This document shows, piece after piece, positions 42,159-50,774 of a stretch of DNA of 52,670 bases. Under the pieces are notes generated by a model that saw only the letters and a program-made list of their open reading frames with translations, did not search any database and was not told the origin of the DNA. How positions within the stretch are numbered: position 1 is the stretch's first letter; each line of letters opens with the position of its first letter. The DNA lies in contig WQVK01000015.1 in NCBI GenBank assembly GCA_009784025.1, positions 1 through 52,670 of the forward strand, read 5' to 3'. A program made the translations under genes and the position numbers. The stretch comes from Defluviitaleaceae bacterium (GTDB lineage: Bacteria > Bacillota > Clostridia > Lachnospirales > WQUN01).

Positions 42159-42282
42159 ATAGTCCTTTCGCTATAAATAATTCGAAAACGGTTTCACCTG
42201 TCGCGGCAAAACGCCCGAAACGCCTTATCTCGGCATTTCAGGTGCCGCTCTGGCGACACCGTTTCTCATTTATTTCACTATA
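42159..42282. mobile_element. MITE-like long-hairpin element, copy 3 (inverted)
   Basis: Runs from ATAATTCGAAAACGG to CCGTTTCTCATTTATTTCAC; opposite orientation to copies 1, 2 and 4. Its left end is disturbed. It stops 4 bp from the hisIE stop codon. Confidence 0.75.
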
Positions 42283-42286
42283 CAAA

Positions 42287-42997
42287 TCACTCCGGCTCGC
42301 TACCAAACACCGGCTTCTTATTACCCTCAACCTTACGGCGCTTTGCAAGCTCACCCAAGACATCCACTGGCGCTAACCCTTGGTTGTACAGCAGCACCAG
42401 CAAATGGTACAGCAGATCGCTGGCTTCGCCAATTAGCTCTGGTTTGCTGGCGTTTTTGGCGGCTATTATTGTCTCAGCGGCTTCTTCGCCCACTTTCTTG
42501 CAAATTTTGTCCACACCTTCGTTCAGCAGGTAGCTTGTGTAGGATTTTTCTTCGGCAGGGCTGGTGGCGCGGTTTTGTATTTCCGTAAATAGGTTGCCTA
42601 TTACGTCAAACAAGCCTTCTTCTGGGCCAAAGCAGCTGTAGCTGCCGGTATGGCAAGCGCCCTTGCCGTTTTGTTTCACCTGGATTAGCAAAGTGTCTTG
42701 GTCGCAATCGAAAGAAATGTTTTTTATTTCCTGGGTGTCGCCGCTGGTTTCGCCCTTCGGCCATAGCTCCTGCCGCGAGCGCGACCAGAAGCATGTACAG
42801 CCATGAGCCAGCATATAATCGTAGCTTTCTTGGTTTACATATGCAAGCATAAGCACACGACCGCTGTAGTAATCTTGCACAATCGCGGGCAACAACCCGT
42901 CAATTACTAATGGGGCGCCACCACACTGGGCAAAGCCCAGCTTCGTTTCCTTCGGAATGCATTCGTTCAATGTGTTGTTCAATACTTCGCCAGACAT
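42287..42997 (-). CDS. hisIE: HisIE: phosphoribosyl-AMP cyclohydrolase / phosphoribosyl-ATP pyrophosphatase
   Basis: 236 residues, bifunctional, second and third steps of histidine synthesis. HisI part (about 25-130): [51 protein letters not shown] with the zinc/metal residues. HisE part (about 135-225): [34 protein letters not shown]. Overlaps hisA by 19 nt. In most operons hisF lies between hisA and hisIE; here it does not. Confidence 0.96.
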   Translation of the reverse strand: MSGEVLNNTLNECIPKETKLGFAQCGGAPLVIDGLLPAIVQDYYSGRVLMLAYVNQESYDYMLAHGCTCFWSRSRQELWPKGETSGDTQEIKNISFDCDQDTLLIQVKQNGKGACHTGSYSCFGPEEGLFDVIGNLFTEIQNRATSPAEEKSYTSYLLNEGVDKICKKVGEEAAETIIAAKNASKPELIGEASDLLYHLLVLLYNQGLAPVDVLGELAKRRKVEGNKKPVFGSEPE

Positions 42998-43680
42998 GCC
43001 TTCAAATCCACCTTTCCTTCATAAAACGCCTTGCCCACAATCACGCCGTAATACCCCGCCGCCCTGTGGATATCCTCGTTGCATGCCACGCCACCCGACA
43101 CTATTATTTCCATGCCGTTTATGCTCTCGTACATATCCCAGTTTGGGGAAGTTAGAGTGCCGTCGCGGCCTATATCCGTTACCACGGCGTATTTCACGCC
43201 TTGTTTTTTAAGCCGCTCGATATATTCTAAGTAATGAACGCCGCTGCCCTCCAGCCAGCCCTGGGTAGCCACATTGCCGTCTTTTGCATCTACGCCCACC
43301 ACTATACGTTCTGGGCCGTAGGCGGCTATCATTTCGTCCACGAAACCAGGCTTAGTTAACGCCACCGTGCCCAAAATCACCCGGTTAATACCCACATCTT
43401 CCAAGTAAAGCTTCGCAGCCTTAGCATCACGCACGCCCCCACCCAGCTGCATAGGAATACTAAGCGCCGCACGAATCTTACGAATAGTCTCCAAATTGGC
43501 GGTGCCGCCGCCCTTAGCACCCTCCAAATCCACCACATGCAAATACTTAGCGCCCATGGCTTCAAACTGCCCAGCCAGCTCTTCCGGCTTGCTGCTATAA
43601 ACAGTCTTCTGTCCATAGTCGCCCTTTACCAAGCGAACCGCCTCGCCGCCAATCAAATCAATAGCAGGAATAATTATCAT
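42979..43680 (-). CDS. hisA: HisA: ProFAR isomerase
   Basis: 233 residues, TIM barrel, fourth step of histidine synthesis. [19 protein letters not shown] with the catalytic Asp, LQLGGGVRD-type [24 protein letters not shown] with the second Asp, and EIIVSGGVA. Preceded by a REP-like element (43697-43766) that separates it from hisB, so it may be transcribed on its own with hisIE. Confidence 0.96.
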   Translation of the reverse strand: MIIIPAIDLIGGEAVRLVKGDYGQKTVYSSKPEELAGQFEAMGAKYLHVVDLEGAKGGGTANLETIRKIRAALSIPMQLGGGVRDAKAAKLYLEDVGINRVILGTVALTKPGFVDEMIAAYGPERIVVGVDAKDGNVATQGWLEGSGVHYLEYIERLKKQGVKYAVVTDIGRDGTLTSPNWDMYESINGMEIIVSGGVACNEDIHRAAGYYGVIVGKAFYEGKVDLKACLAKY

Positions 43681-43696
43681 TTTACACCTCTTTTAT

Positions 43697-43766
43697 GTTA
43701 GAACCGTCAGAGGCTTCGCCTCCAACACCTCCACTTCTTTTTTGAAAAAAGAAGCAAAAAACTTTA
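43697..43766. repeat. REP-like element splitting the his operon
   Basis: GAACCGTCAGAGGCTTCGCC, CTCCAACACCTCCACTTC, TTTTTTGAAAAAAG, AAGCAAAAAACTTT in order, filling the hisB-hisA gap where hisH often lies. Confidence 0.85.
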
Positions 43767-44339
43767 TAACAGGCCCTTTGTGGATGAAATTTCTGTCCCG
43801 TTTACTTTTATGGCTTGTGATATGGCTACACCCACAGCTTTAAAGATCGCTTCTATAATATGGTGGGTGTTTTTGCCATAACGCAGGTTGATATGCAGCG
43901 TGATTCCGGCCTTTGTTGCAAATGCGCGGAAAAATTCTTCTGTCATTTCTGTGTTGAAGTTGCCTATTTGGGGCTGTGGCATTTGGGCGTTAAACACCAA
44001 AAAGCCACGGCCAGAGATATCTAGGGCGCATTCTGCCAGGGCTTCATCCATTGGGATGGCGGCATTGCCATAGCGGTTTATGCCGCGCTTGTCGCTTATT
44101 GCTTCTGCGAAGGCCGTGCCTAGAGCTATGCCCACATCCTCTATTGTGTGGTGGTCGTCTACATGCAGGTCGCCTTGGCAGCTTACTTCCAGGCCAATGC
44201 CCGCCCGGAAAGCCAGCAGGTTTAGCATATGGTCGAAAAAGCCCACCCCTGTGCTAATTTTTGCGCCAGGGTTGTCTAGGTTTAGCTGTAGTTTTATTTT
44301 TGTCTCTAGGGTTTCACGGTTTACCACTGCTTCACGCAT
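43764..44339 (-). CDS. hisB: HisB: imidazoleglycerol-phosphate dehydratase
   Basis: 191 residues, the single-function form. Mn-binding His clusters: GFFDHMLNLLAFRAG, HVDDHHTIEDVG, and KNTHHIIEAIFKA. Overlaps hisC by 19 nt. Confidence 0.96.
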   Translation of the reverse strand: MREAVVNRETLETKIKLQLNLDNPGAKISTGVGFFDHMLNLLAFRAGIGLEVSCQGDLHVDDHHTIEDVGIALGTAFAEAISDKRGINRYGNAAIPMDEALAECALDISGRGFLVFNAQMPQPQIGNFNTEMTEEFFRAFATKAGITLHINLRYGKNTHHIIEAIFKAVGVAISQAIKVNGTEISSTKGLL

Positions 44340-45421
44340 GATATGAACACCTCCATTTCCTCATCTGTGCCTATTGTCACCCGCAAAAAGCCTGCAATGC
44401 GTGGTTTATTCCAGTAGCGTGCCAGGATTTTGTTGGCCAGCAGATGCTCGTATAGCTCTTCTGCCCGTTCGCCTATGTTTATTAGTATGAAATTGGCCTG
44501 AGAAGGCAATGTTTTGTATCCCAGATGCGCCAGAGCGGCAATTGTTCTGTCTCGGGTGGCGATTACTTTTTCTACTGTAGAGGCTAGGTATGCTGTATCG
44601 CTGAAAGCCGCTGCTGCGGCTTTTTGCGCCAGGATATCTAGGGGGTATGAGTTGAAGGATTCCTTCATTAGATGTAGCGCGTCTATTAGCCGCGGGTGGC
44701 CAATTGCGTAACCCACCCTCATGCCCGCCAATGCATGAGATTTTGAGAATGTGCGTACCACCAGCAGGTTCTCGTACTTTGGCAGCAGCGCCACCGCGCT
44801 TGGCATATTGGCAAAATCGATATAGGCTTCGTCTACCAGCACCACACCATTTGGGTTTTGCTTTAAGATATCCTCAATTGCGCCCAAGCCAGCGGCTAGG
44901 CTAGTCGGTGCGTTTGGGTTGGCTATTATCACCCCATTGCCGCCGCTGTATTTTGCCGGGTTGATGGAAAAATCCTCTTCCACCGGGATGTAATTTAGCC
45001 CCACATCGTACATAGCGCCCCATACTGGGTAAAACCCGTAGGAGATATCCGGGGTGTGGATATTACTTTTGCCGCTGAAGAATGCTTGGAATGCGAGCGC
45101 CAACACCTCATCTGACCCGTTGCCACAAAAAACGCTGGGCGCGCCGGGCTGCTGGGAATTTTGATGTTCGGTTGTGGGGTTAGGGATTAGGCTTGCTGTT
45201 ATTGTTTGCCGCAGCAGGCCGCCATCGCCGGGGGGATATAGGCGTAGTGACATTGTATCTACACTTCGTAGGATTTCATTCACTTTTGGCGAGGGGGGAT
45301 ATGGATTTTCGTTGGTGTTTAGCTTAATCCAGCCGGGTTCTTGAGGTTGCAACCCGGCTACGTATGGGTGCAGGGATTTTGCTTTTTTTGTTAGATATTT
45401 GTCTGGTGTCATTTTGTTCAC
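44321..45421 (-). CDS. hisC: HisC: histidinol-phosphate aminotransferase
   Basis: 366 residues, PLP fold-type I. KLNTNENPYPPSP at the N-terminus, the cofactor Asp/Tyr in VVLVDEAYIDF, the PLP Lys in RTFSKSHALAGMRVGY. The frame opens with GTG at 45421; an ATG at 45412 is an alternative, and neither has a strong ribosome site. Ends inside hisB. Confidence 0.95.
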   Translation of the reverse strand: MNKMTPDKYLTKKAKSLHPYVAGLQPQEPGWIKLNTNENPYPPSPKVNEILRSVDTMSLRLYPPGDGGLLRQTITASLIPNPTTEHQNSQQPGAPSVFCGNGSDEVLALAFQAFFSGKSNIHTPDISYGFYPVWGAMYDVGLNYIPVEEDFSINPAKYSGGNGVIIANPNAPTSLAAGLGAIEDILKQNPNGVVLVDEAYIDFANMPSAVALLPKYENLLVVRTFSKSHALAGMRVGYAIGHPRLIDALHLMKESFNSYPLDILAQKAAAAAFSDTAYLASTVEKVIATRDRTIAALAHLGYKTLPSQANFILINIGERAEELYEHLLANKILARYWNKPRIAGFLRVTIGTDEEMEVFISCVKQW

Positions 45422-45466
45422 GCCAATCTAGATTTGGTTTCGGGCGCAGCAAGCGGTATATTGTGA

Positions 45467-46729
45467 TTATTTGGGAAATCTTACTCTTACTGCATTTGCA
45501 TGGGCATCTAGGCCTTCAGATTCTGCAAAAGTGATTACATCATCGCGGAGTTCTGCCAGGGCGGCCTTGGTGTAGTAGCTATAAGAGCTGTATTTTACGA
45601 AGTCGTATACCCCCAGTGGCGAGAAGAATTTCGCCGTGCCGCCAGTGGGTAGCACATGGTTTGGGCCAGACATGTAGTCCCCAAGGGGTTCTGGGTTGTA
45701 TGCCCCTAGGAAAATCGAGCCTGCATTTTGCACCTTTGGTAGCTGTGCTATCGGGTCGTTTGTTAGAATTTCTAAATGTTCTGGGGCTAGTTCGTTGGAT
45801 AGTTTAAAGGCTTCGTCTAGGTCTTTTACCAGCACAGCTGCGCCAAAATCCTCTAAGGATTTGCGGATTATTTCTGCCCGGCCTAGGTAGGCCAGCTGGC
45901 GGTCTAGCTCTGCCTCGGTGGCGGTGATTAGCTGTTCGCTGGTGGTTATTAGTATGCTGCTGGCTAGTTCGTCATGTTCTGCCTGGCTCATTAGATCTGC
46001 TGCCACATGGGCTGGGTCTGCGGTTTTGTCTGCTATTATCAGGATTTCAGACGGCCCGGCAATCATGTCTATATCAACTTCGCCGTATACTAGCTGCTTG
46101 GCCGTGGCCACGTAAATATTACCCGGACCCACGATCTTTTGCACCTTTGGCACGGTGGCCGTGCCGTATGCAGCCGCAGCTATTGAATGGGCCCCGCCTA
46201 TTTTGTAAATTTTGGTAACGCCGGCCACATAGGCCGCCGCCAGTATGCTGTCTGGGATTTTACCGTCTGCCTTGGCGGGGGTTAGCATGATAATATCCTT
46301 CACCCCGGCTATGGCCGCAGGTACACCGTTCATAAGCACAGACGATGGATACGCCGCTGTGCCACCAGGCACGTACAAAGCAACGCTGGCCAGCGGCCGC
46401 ACTATTTGCCCCATCATCACGCCGTTGTCCTTATAAATGCCCCATGCGCGTTCTTTTTGGTTGGCATGAAACTCGGTTATTTGCGCTTTTGCCCGCTCTA
46501 ACATGCGGATAAAATCTGTGCCCACGGCCTTTATGGCCGCCTCAATTTCCGCCGGGGTTACCTCCAGGGAGGCTTCTGTAAAGCCGTCAAATTTTTCTGC
46601 ATATTTGCGAACAGCCGCATCTCCATTGGCCTTAACATCCCTTAAAATAGCAGACACAGATTCTGCTACAACTGCGTCTACATCTGCCTTGCGGCTTAAA
46701 ATTCTTTCCCAATTCCTACTTAATTGCAT
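45467..46729 (-). CDS. hisD: HisD: histidinol dehydrogenase
   Basis: 420 residues, NAD-dependent, last two steps of histidine synthesis. YVPGGTAAYPSSVLMNGVPA, GPGNIYVATAKQLVYG, IDMIAGPSEILI, SQAEHDELASSIL (zinc ligands), ELAPEHLEI and DYMSGPNHVLPTGGTAKF. The ATG lies in the last 14 nt of hisG with GGAGAG upstream. Confidence 0.97.
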   Translation of the reverse strand: MQLSRNWERILSRKADVDAVVAESVSAILRDVKANGDAAVRKYAEKFDGFTEASLEVTPAEIEAAIKAVGTDFIRMLERAKAQITEFHANQKERAWGIYKDNGVMMGQIVRPLASVALYVPGGTAAYPSSVLMNGVPAAIAGVKDIIMLTPAKADGKIPDSILAAAYVAGVTKIYKIGGAHSIAAAAYGTATVPKVQKIVGPGNIYVATAKQLVYGEVDIDMIAGPSEILIIADKTADPAHVAADLMSQAEHDELASSILITTSEQLITATEAELDRQLAYLGRAEIIRKSLEDFGAAVLVKDLDEAFKLSNELAPEHLEILTNDPIAQLPKVQNAGSIFLGAYNPEPLGDYMSGPNHVLPTGGTAKFFSPLGVYDFVKYSSYSYYTKAALAELRDDVITFAESEGLDAHANAVRVRFPK

Positions 46730-47432
46730 TTTTTATCTCTCCAATCAATTTAGCAATTTGTGCATCGTATTTTAGTGCGGCTTTGCTTACCAATAGCTTG
46801 GTTTGGATGGTCATGGCTTCTTCAAAAATCTCCAGCCCGTTCTCCACCAGCGCCTGACCGGTTTCCACTATATCGAAAATCACATCAACTTCCCCATGCC
46901 TGGGCATAAGCTCCGAAGAGCCGCTTATAGTCACAATATCTGCCAGCACATGCAGCCGCTTAAAATAGGCCGAGGCTATATGCGGGTGCTGCGTAGCCAC
47001 AGAAAGTATTTTCTCGTGGCTATTTTTGCATTTTTCAAAATACTCTCTATTCTCGGGCAGCCCAGCCACACAAAACCGGCTAAACCCGCATAAATTCAAA
47101 TCTGGCAGCAGCGTGGAAATAAAATTATCGCCACGCATGGCATGGCCGCCAACAACGCTAGACAGCTCATACTCCCTATAACAATCGAAGGCCGAAATCC
47201 CAATATCTGCCCAGTTACGGTCCACATACTGCGGGATATCTGCAATGCGCACCAGCAAAAAATTGGCCCGCCCGCAATCGCTGGCATACTCCAGTTGCTT
47301 GCGCCCCTTGCTGGCAATCTCATGCTCTAGCGCGGCGCTGGCATACCCAGCCTCCTTAAAAATCTCATAAGCCTTACCCAAAAGCCTTTGCCCTTTAGGC
47401 AAAGCAATTTCAATTTTTCTACCGTTCAACAT
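46716..47432 (-). CDS. hisG: HisG: ATP phosphoribosyltransferase, short form
   Basis: 238 residues, first step of histidine synthesis. Lacks the C-terminal regulatory domain, so it belongs to the short form that needs HisZ for activity; hisZ is not in this window. Motifs: IEIALPKGQRLLGKAYEIF, DIPQYVDRNWADIGISAFD, and the PRPP loop-like DVIFDIVETGQALVENGL. First gene of the his cluster; no T-box core was seen upstream. Confidence 0.93.
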   Translation of the reverse strand: MLNGRKIEIALPKGQRLLGKAYEIFKEAGYASAALEHEIASKGRKQLEYASDCGRANFLLVRIADIPQYVDRNWADIGISAFDCYREYELSSVVGGHAMRGDNFISTLLPDLNLCGFSRFCVAGLPENREYFEKCKNSHEKILSVATQHPHIASAYFKRLHVLADIVTISGSSELMPRHGEVDVIFDIVETGQALVENGLEIFEEAMTIQTKLLVSKAALKYDAQIAKLIGEIKNAIK

Positions 47433-47665
47433 AATATACTACCCCCAGTTTCATAGGATTTAATTATTCTAACAGAAAAAGTTGGGGTTGTCATTTGTTT
47501 TAAGGCCATAGGGGTTAGCCACACATTCCTGCCCATTTTTTTGAAAAAACGAGCCAAAAAATTATGACTTTTTAATTTTGCAAAAATATTTTTTACAAAA
47601 GGCGCATGTTTGGCTGGTTTGACGGATTTAGACATGCCAAAATGGGGCTTTTTTGGCCCAAAAAT

Positions 47666-47713
47666 GGTACCATACGGTACCATAATTACAGAAAAATGGT
47701 ACCGTATGGTACC
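47666..47713. repeat. Paired 16-bp palindromes, 32-bp register
   Basis: GGTACCATACGGTACC at 47666-47681 and GGTACCGTATGGTACC at 47698-47713 between divergent hisG and the flippase gene. The rest of the 47433-47813 gap has a short REP-like trace near 47525-47570 and nothing else recognisable. Confidence 0.92.
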
Positions 47714-47813
47714 ATTTCTTCCACAAACACTATAGAAAAAGTTGAATTTTTGGGTGTGGGCAAAACCCACGGTATTAACCCCTCCCCCACTTCATATACA
47801 TAACCACACGGAG

Positions 47814-49415
47814 GTGGTTTGTATCAATCGCAGGAAAATTCTTACCGGGGCGCTTATTTTAACTGCTGCTGGGGTTATCACAAGGGTGCTTGGGTTTGTT
47901 TATCGGATATATATGTCTAACCTTATGGGGGCAGAGGGGATGGGGCTTTATCAGCTGATAATGCCTGTTTATGCTCTGGCTTGGAGCATTTCTTGCGCGG
48001 GGTTTAATACTACACTTAGCAAGCTTACGGCCCAGGAGAAAGCCCGGGGCGAGTATGGTAATATGCGGCGGATGCTGGTTCAATCTGCGGGGGTTACTAC
48101 ATTGCTTGGGGTTTTGCTTACGGTGGTGCTGTTTTTTGGGGCGGGATTTTTGGCGGATAATTTTTTTCATGATGCTAGGGTGCTGTTGCCGCTGCAGATA
48201 CTTTCGCTGGCGTTTCCGTTTATGGCAGCGGGCACTTGTATGCGCGGGTATTTTATTGGGTTGCAAGAAGCGGCTATACCGGCGGTAAACCAAGTGCTAG
48301 AGCAAGTTGTGCGTATGTTGGTTATTTATTTGCTAGCAGCGCGGTTTGTGCCATTGGGGTTGGAATACGCTGCGGCTGTGGCGGTTATCGCCATCGTGGT
48401 AGAAGAAATGTTTTCGTTCCTGTTTGTTTTTGCGGCTTATAAGCGGCATAAAAAGAAGATGTTGGGGGGGGGTGCGGCCAAGAATCCGCCAGCCCAGCCC
48501 GCCGCCTGGCGATACGGCATGAAGCTAAATTTCCTGCCAAAACTTTCACAAGCACAGGTTTTTACGCTGATTATGGGCATGGCGCTGCCGCTCACGGGCA
48601 ACCGTGTGGCAGGCTCGCTGCTGGCCGCCTGGGAAAATGTACTTATCCCTCGGCGGCTGCAAATATACGGCCTATCCGCCACCGAAGCTATCAGCGAGTT
48701 CGGCCGCATAAGCGGCATGGCCATTCCGTTAATTTACTTCCCTACGGCGGTGCTAACCGCTCTAAGCGTAACCATAGTACCCGCAGTGGCAGAGGCCGTG
48801 GCCGCAAAGCAAGAGCGTAGCATTGCGCCTGTGGCTTCTAAGGCGCTGCTTTTTGCGGCGGTTACGGGTATGGGCGCGGCGGCACTTTTTATGTTCTTTT
48901 CCCACGAGCTAGGGCTGGCCATTTACAACCAGCCCATAGGGGTTATGCTAATGCTGCTTGGGGTTATGTGCCCGTTTATTTACATGCAAATTGTGCTGTC
49001 TGGTGTGCTAAATGGCCTTGGCTGCCAGATGTTTATCTTCCGCAACAGCTTGCTGTCTTCTGGCATTAGCATCGGTTTTATATATGTATTTGTGCCGCAG
49101 TTTGGGCTGGTGGGATACATATTTGGCTGGCTTTTTAGCCTTATCGTGGCCATTGGCCTTGGGCTTTATAAAATCCGCCAGTTTATGCCCATAGAAATGG
49201 AATTTAGCCGCTGGTTTCTGCGGCCTATGCTGGCGGCCGCCGCCGCAGGGCTGGCCAGCAGATACATAGCCGACAGATGGCTGCTAGAAGCCGCCGGGCT
49301 GCGGGCTGGCCTAGCCATGGCCATCGCTTTGCTACTGGCGGTGTATCTAGCCGGCGTGCTGCTAACAGGCTGCATCACCCGCCAGGAAATCCGGGAGATT
49401 ACCTCCCGAAGGTGA
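47814..49415 (+). CDS. SpoVB-like polysaccharide/lipid flippase (MOP superfamily)
   Basis: About 533 residues, 13-14 membrane helices. N-terminus ILTGALILTAAGVITRVLGFVYRIYMSNLMGAEGMGLYQLI (given in part) matches SpoVB/MurJ-like exporters, which flip lipid-linked cell-wall or cortex precursors. The start is unclear: a near-perfect GGAGGTGG (47810-47817) is followed at the right distance by ATC, not ATG/GTG/TTG; the in-frame GTG at 47814 is itself within the ribosome site. I annotate from that GTG as the conservative choice. Confidence 0.85.
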   Translation: MVCINRRKILTGALILTAAGVITRVLGFVYRIYMSNLMGAEGMGLYQLIMPVYALAWSISCAGFNTTLSKLTAQEKARGEYGNMRRMLVQSAGVTTLLGVLLTVVLFFGAGFLADNFFHDARVLLPLQILSLAFPFMAAGTCMRGYFIGLQEAAIPAVNQVLEQVVRMLVIYLLAARFVPLGLEYAAAVAVIAIVVEEMFSFLFVFAAYKRHKKKMLGGGAAKNPPAQPAAWRYGMKLNFLPKLSQAQVFTLIMGMALPLTGNRVAGSLLAAWENVLIPRRLQIYGLSATEAISEFGRISGMAIPLIYFPTAVLTALSVTIVPAVAEAVAAKQERSIAPVASKALLFAAVTGMGAAALFMFFSHELGLAIYNQPIGVMLMLLGVMCPFIYMQIVLSGVLNGLGCQMFIFRNSLLSSGISIGFIYVFVPQFGLVGYIFGWLFSLIVAIGLGLYKIRQFMPIEMEFSRWFLRPMLAAAAAGLASRYIADRWLLEAAGLRAGLAMAIALLLAVYLAGVLLTGCITRQEIREITSRR

Positions 49416-49526
49416 GGCTTTAAAATCATGCGAGTCCTGCCTGCTGATTCCCATTACGAAACCAGCACAGCTTACCCATTGAAAACCCACCCCTGCAACA
49501 GGCGCGCAAACCATTCAGAACCATGT

Positions 49527-49532
49527 TATAAT
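49527..49532 (+). promoter_or_regulatory. -10 element of the Ig-like gene
   Basis: TATAAT, 17 nt before the ATG at 49550. No good -35. Confidence 0.4.
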
Positions 49533-49549
49533 AAGCAAGGTGATTATAA

Positions 49550-50443
49550 ATGAAGAAAAAAATCTTATCAGCATTGATATTTCTCGCGACCACGTTAATA
49601 CTGGTCTTTTTTATAGTACCCTTTACACAGCCGCCTGAGGCCACCAGTCTATGGACAGAAGGCCAATACAACCTACCCGCCGTCCTGCTAGAATCCGGAA
49701 ACCTACAAGTTAACACCACCCTCACAGCCGCATACAACAGAGAAAACGCCGCCACCTTCAATTTCGAAACCTGCAGCCGTTACAGCTACTTTAAAATAAC
49801 CGTGCACAACAACAACCCAGGTATCGCGAACATACTAAATATCGAGCTCTCCAACGGCGATATGTTTTTCATGGGCCACCAAGCACCAGGCGGAACAACT
49901 CACATAATCCACGCCACCCACCCATGGCCAGCCGGTACTCACTCTGTGGCAGTATGGGCCTTCGACATAAACAAAAACCCCAAAATAAACACAGGCGAAG
50001 CGACCATTCAAATAATAACCGCCACCTGCTTAAACGACATAACCCACAACCTCCAGCCCCCAAACTTACATGAAATCCTAACAATAAACCCCACACAAAC
50101 CAGCCCCCTAGAAGCAACTTTCACAATAACCAACCACTCCCCCTACCCCATCCAAACCTCCGCCAACTACTTCCTAGAACAAAAACACCGCAACCAATGG
50201 CGGCGCCTCACCACTTCCCGCCACAACTATTGGCTAGGCTTCATAGGCTTTAACCTACAACCCGGCCAACACCAAACCCACAATACAAACTGGTACAACC
50301 CAAGCCCAATAAGCATACAGCTGGCCCCACTACCGCCCGGCCAATATCGTATAATCATCCCAAACATGATATGGCAATGGCGTAACAGCGACGGAATAAA
50401 ACTTACGCAAATGTTACCGTTGTATTCGGAATTTTATATATAA
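49550..50443 (+). CDS. Anchored secreted protein with Ig-like domain
   Basis: 297 residues. An N-terminal hydrophobic helix (about 4-26) acts as signal or anchor. The C-terminal ~110 residues (ATFTITNHSPYPIQTSANYFLEQKHRNQWRRL ... NLQPGQHQTHN ... PLPPGQYRIIIP, given in part) match an Ig-like domain common in secreted Bacillota proteins (Big_14 type, from memory). The middle part (YFKITVHNNNPG) may be a second beta-sandwich. AAGGTGAT precedes the ATG. Function unknown. Confidence 0.7.
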   Translation: MKKKILSALIFLATTLILVFFIVPFTQPPEATSLWTEGQYNLPAVLLESGNLQVNTTLTAAYNRENAATFNFETCSRYSYFKITVHNNNPGIANILNIELSNGDMFFMGHQAPGGTTHIIHATHPWPAGTHSVAVWAFDINKNPKINTGEATIQIITATCLNDITHNLQPPNLHEILTINPTQTSPLEATFTITNHSPYPIQTSANYFLEQKHRNQWRRLTTSRHNYWLGFIGFNLQPGQHQTHNTNWYNPSPISIQLAPLPPGQYRIIIPNMIWQWRNSDGIKLTQMLPLYSEFYI

Positions 50444-50480
50444 AATTCAGTTGGTCGGATTTTCCGACCAACTGAATTTT
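50442..50480 (+). terminator. Perfect CAGTTGGT-family terminator
   Basis: 18-bp arms AAAATTCAGTTGGTCGGA and complement, TTT loop, T run after; it overlaps the stop codon of the Ig-like gene. Confidence 0.9.
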
Positions 50481-50573
50481 TCGCGAAAATGAAACTGCAA
50501 CCCATGAACTACTATGATTTGTTTTCAACTTGAATGGTTATAACATTGGAATGTATTATTAAGTGAAGCTTAG

Positions 50574-50620
50574 GCAAAAGCTAAGGAGGGTCATGTTTTC
50601 GAACCCTCCTTAGCTTTTGC
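50574..50620. terminator. Very stable 18-bp perfect stem-loop
   Basis: GCAAAAGCTAAGGAGGGT and its exact complement with an 11-nt loop. The left arm holds AAGGAGGGT, a perfect ribosome-site match, and 4 nt into the loop follows ATG (50594); the hairpin would bury both. Terminator or unknown RNA element. Confidence 0.6.
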
Positions 50621-50654
50621 TTTATAGCATACTAATTTTGCAAAGCCCAAAAGT

Positions 50655-50770
50655 TATAGTGAAATAAATGAGAACCGGTCTCGGCCAAGCGGCACCTAAA
50701 ACGCCGAGATAAGGTGTTTCAGGCGTTTTTGCCGCGACAGGCGAGACCGATTTCGAATTATTTCACTATA
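50655..50770. mobile_element. MITE-like long-hairpin element, copy 4 (best preserved)
   Basis: 116 bp, TATAGTGAAATAAATGAGAA ... TTATTTCACTATA. Nested stems CGGTCTCG/CGAGACCG, GCGGCA/TGCCGC-like and AAAACGCC/GGCGTTTT. Confidence 0.85.
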
Positions 50771-50774
50771 AAGT

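Noticed and set aside
47433-47813. T-box or His leader upstream of hisG
   Set aside because: No T-box core and no run of His codons.
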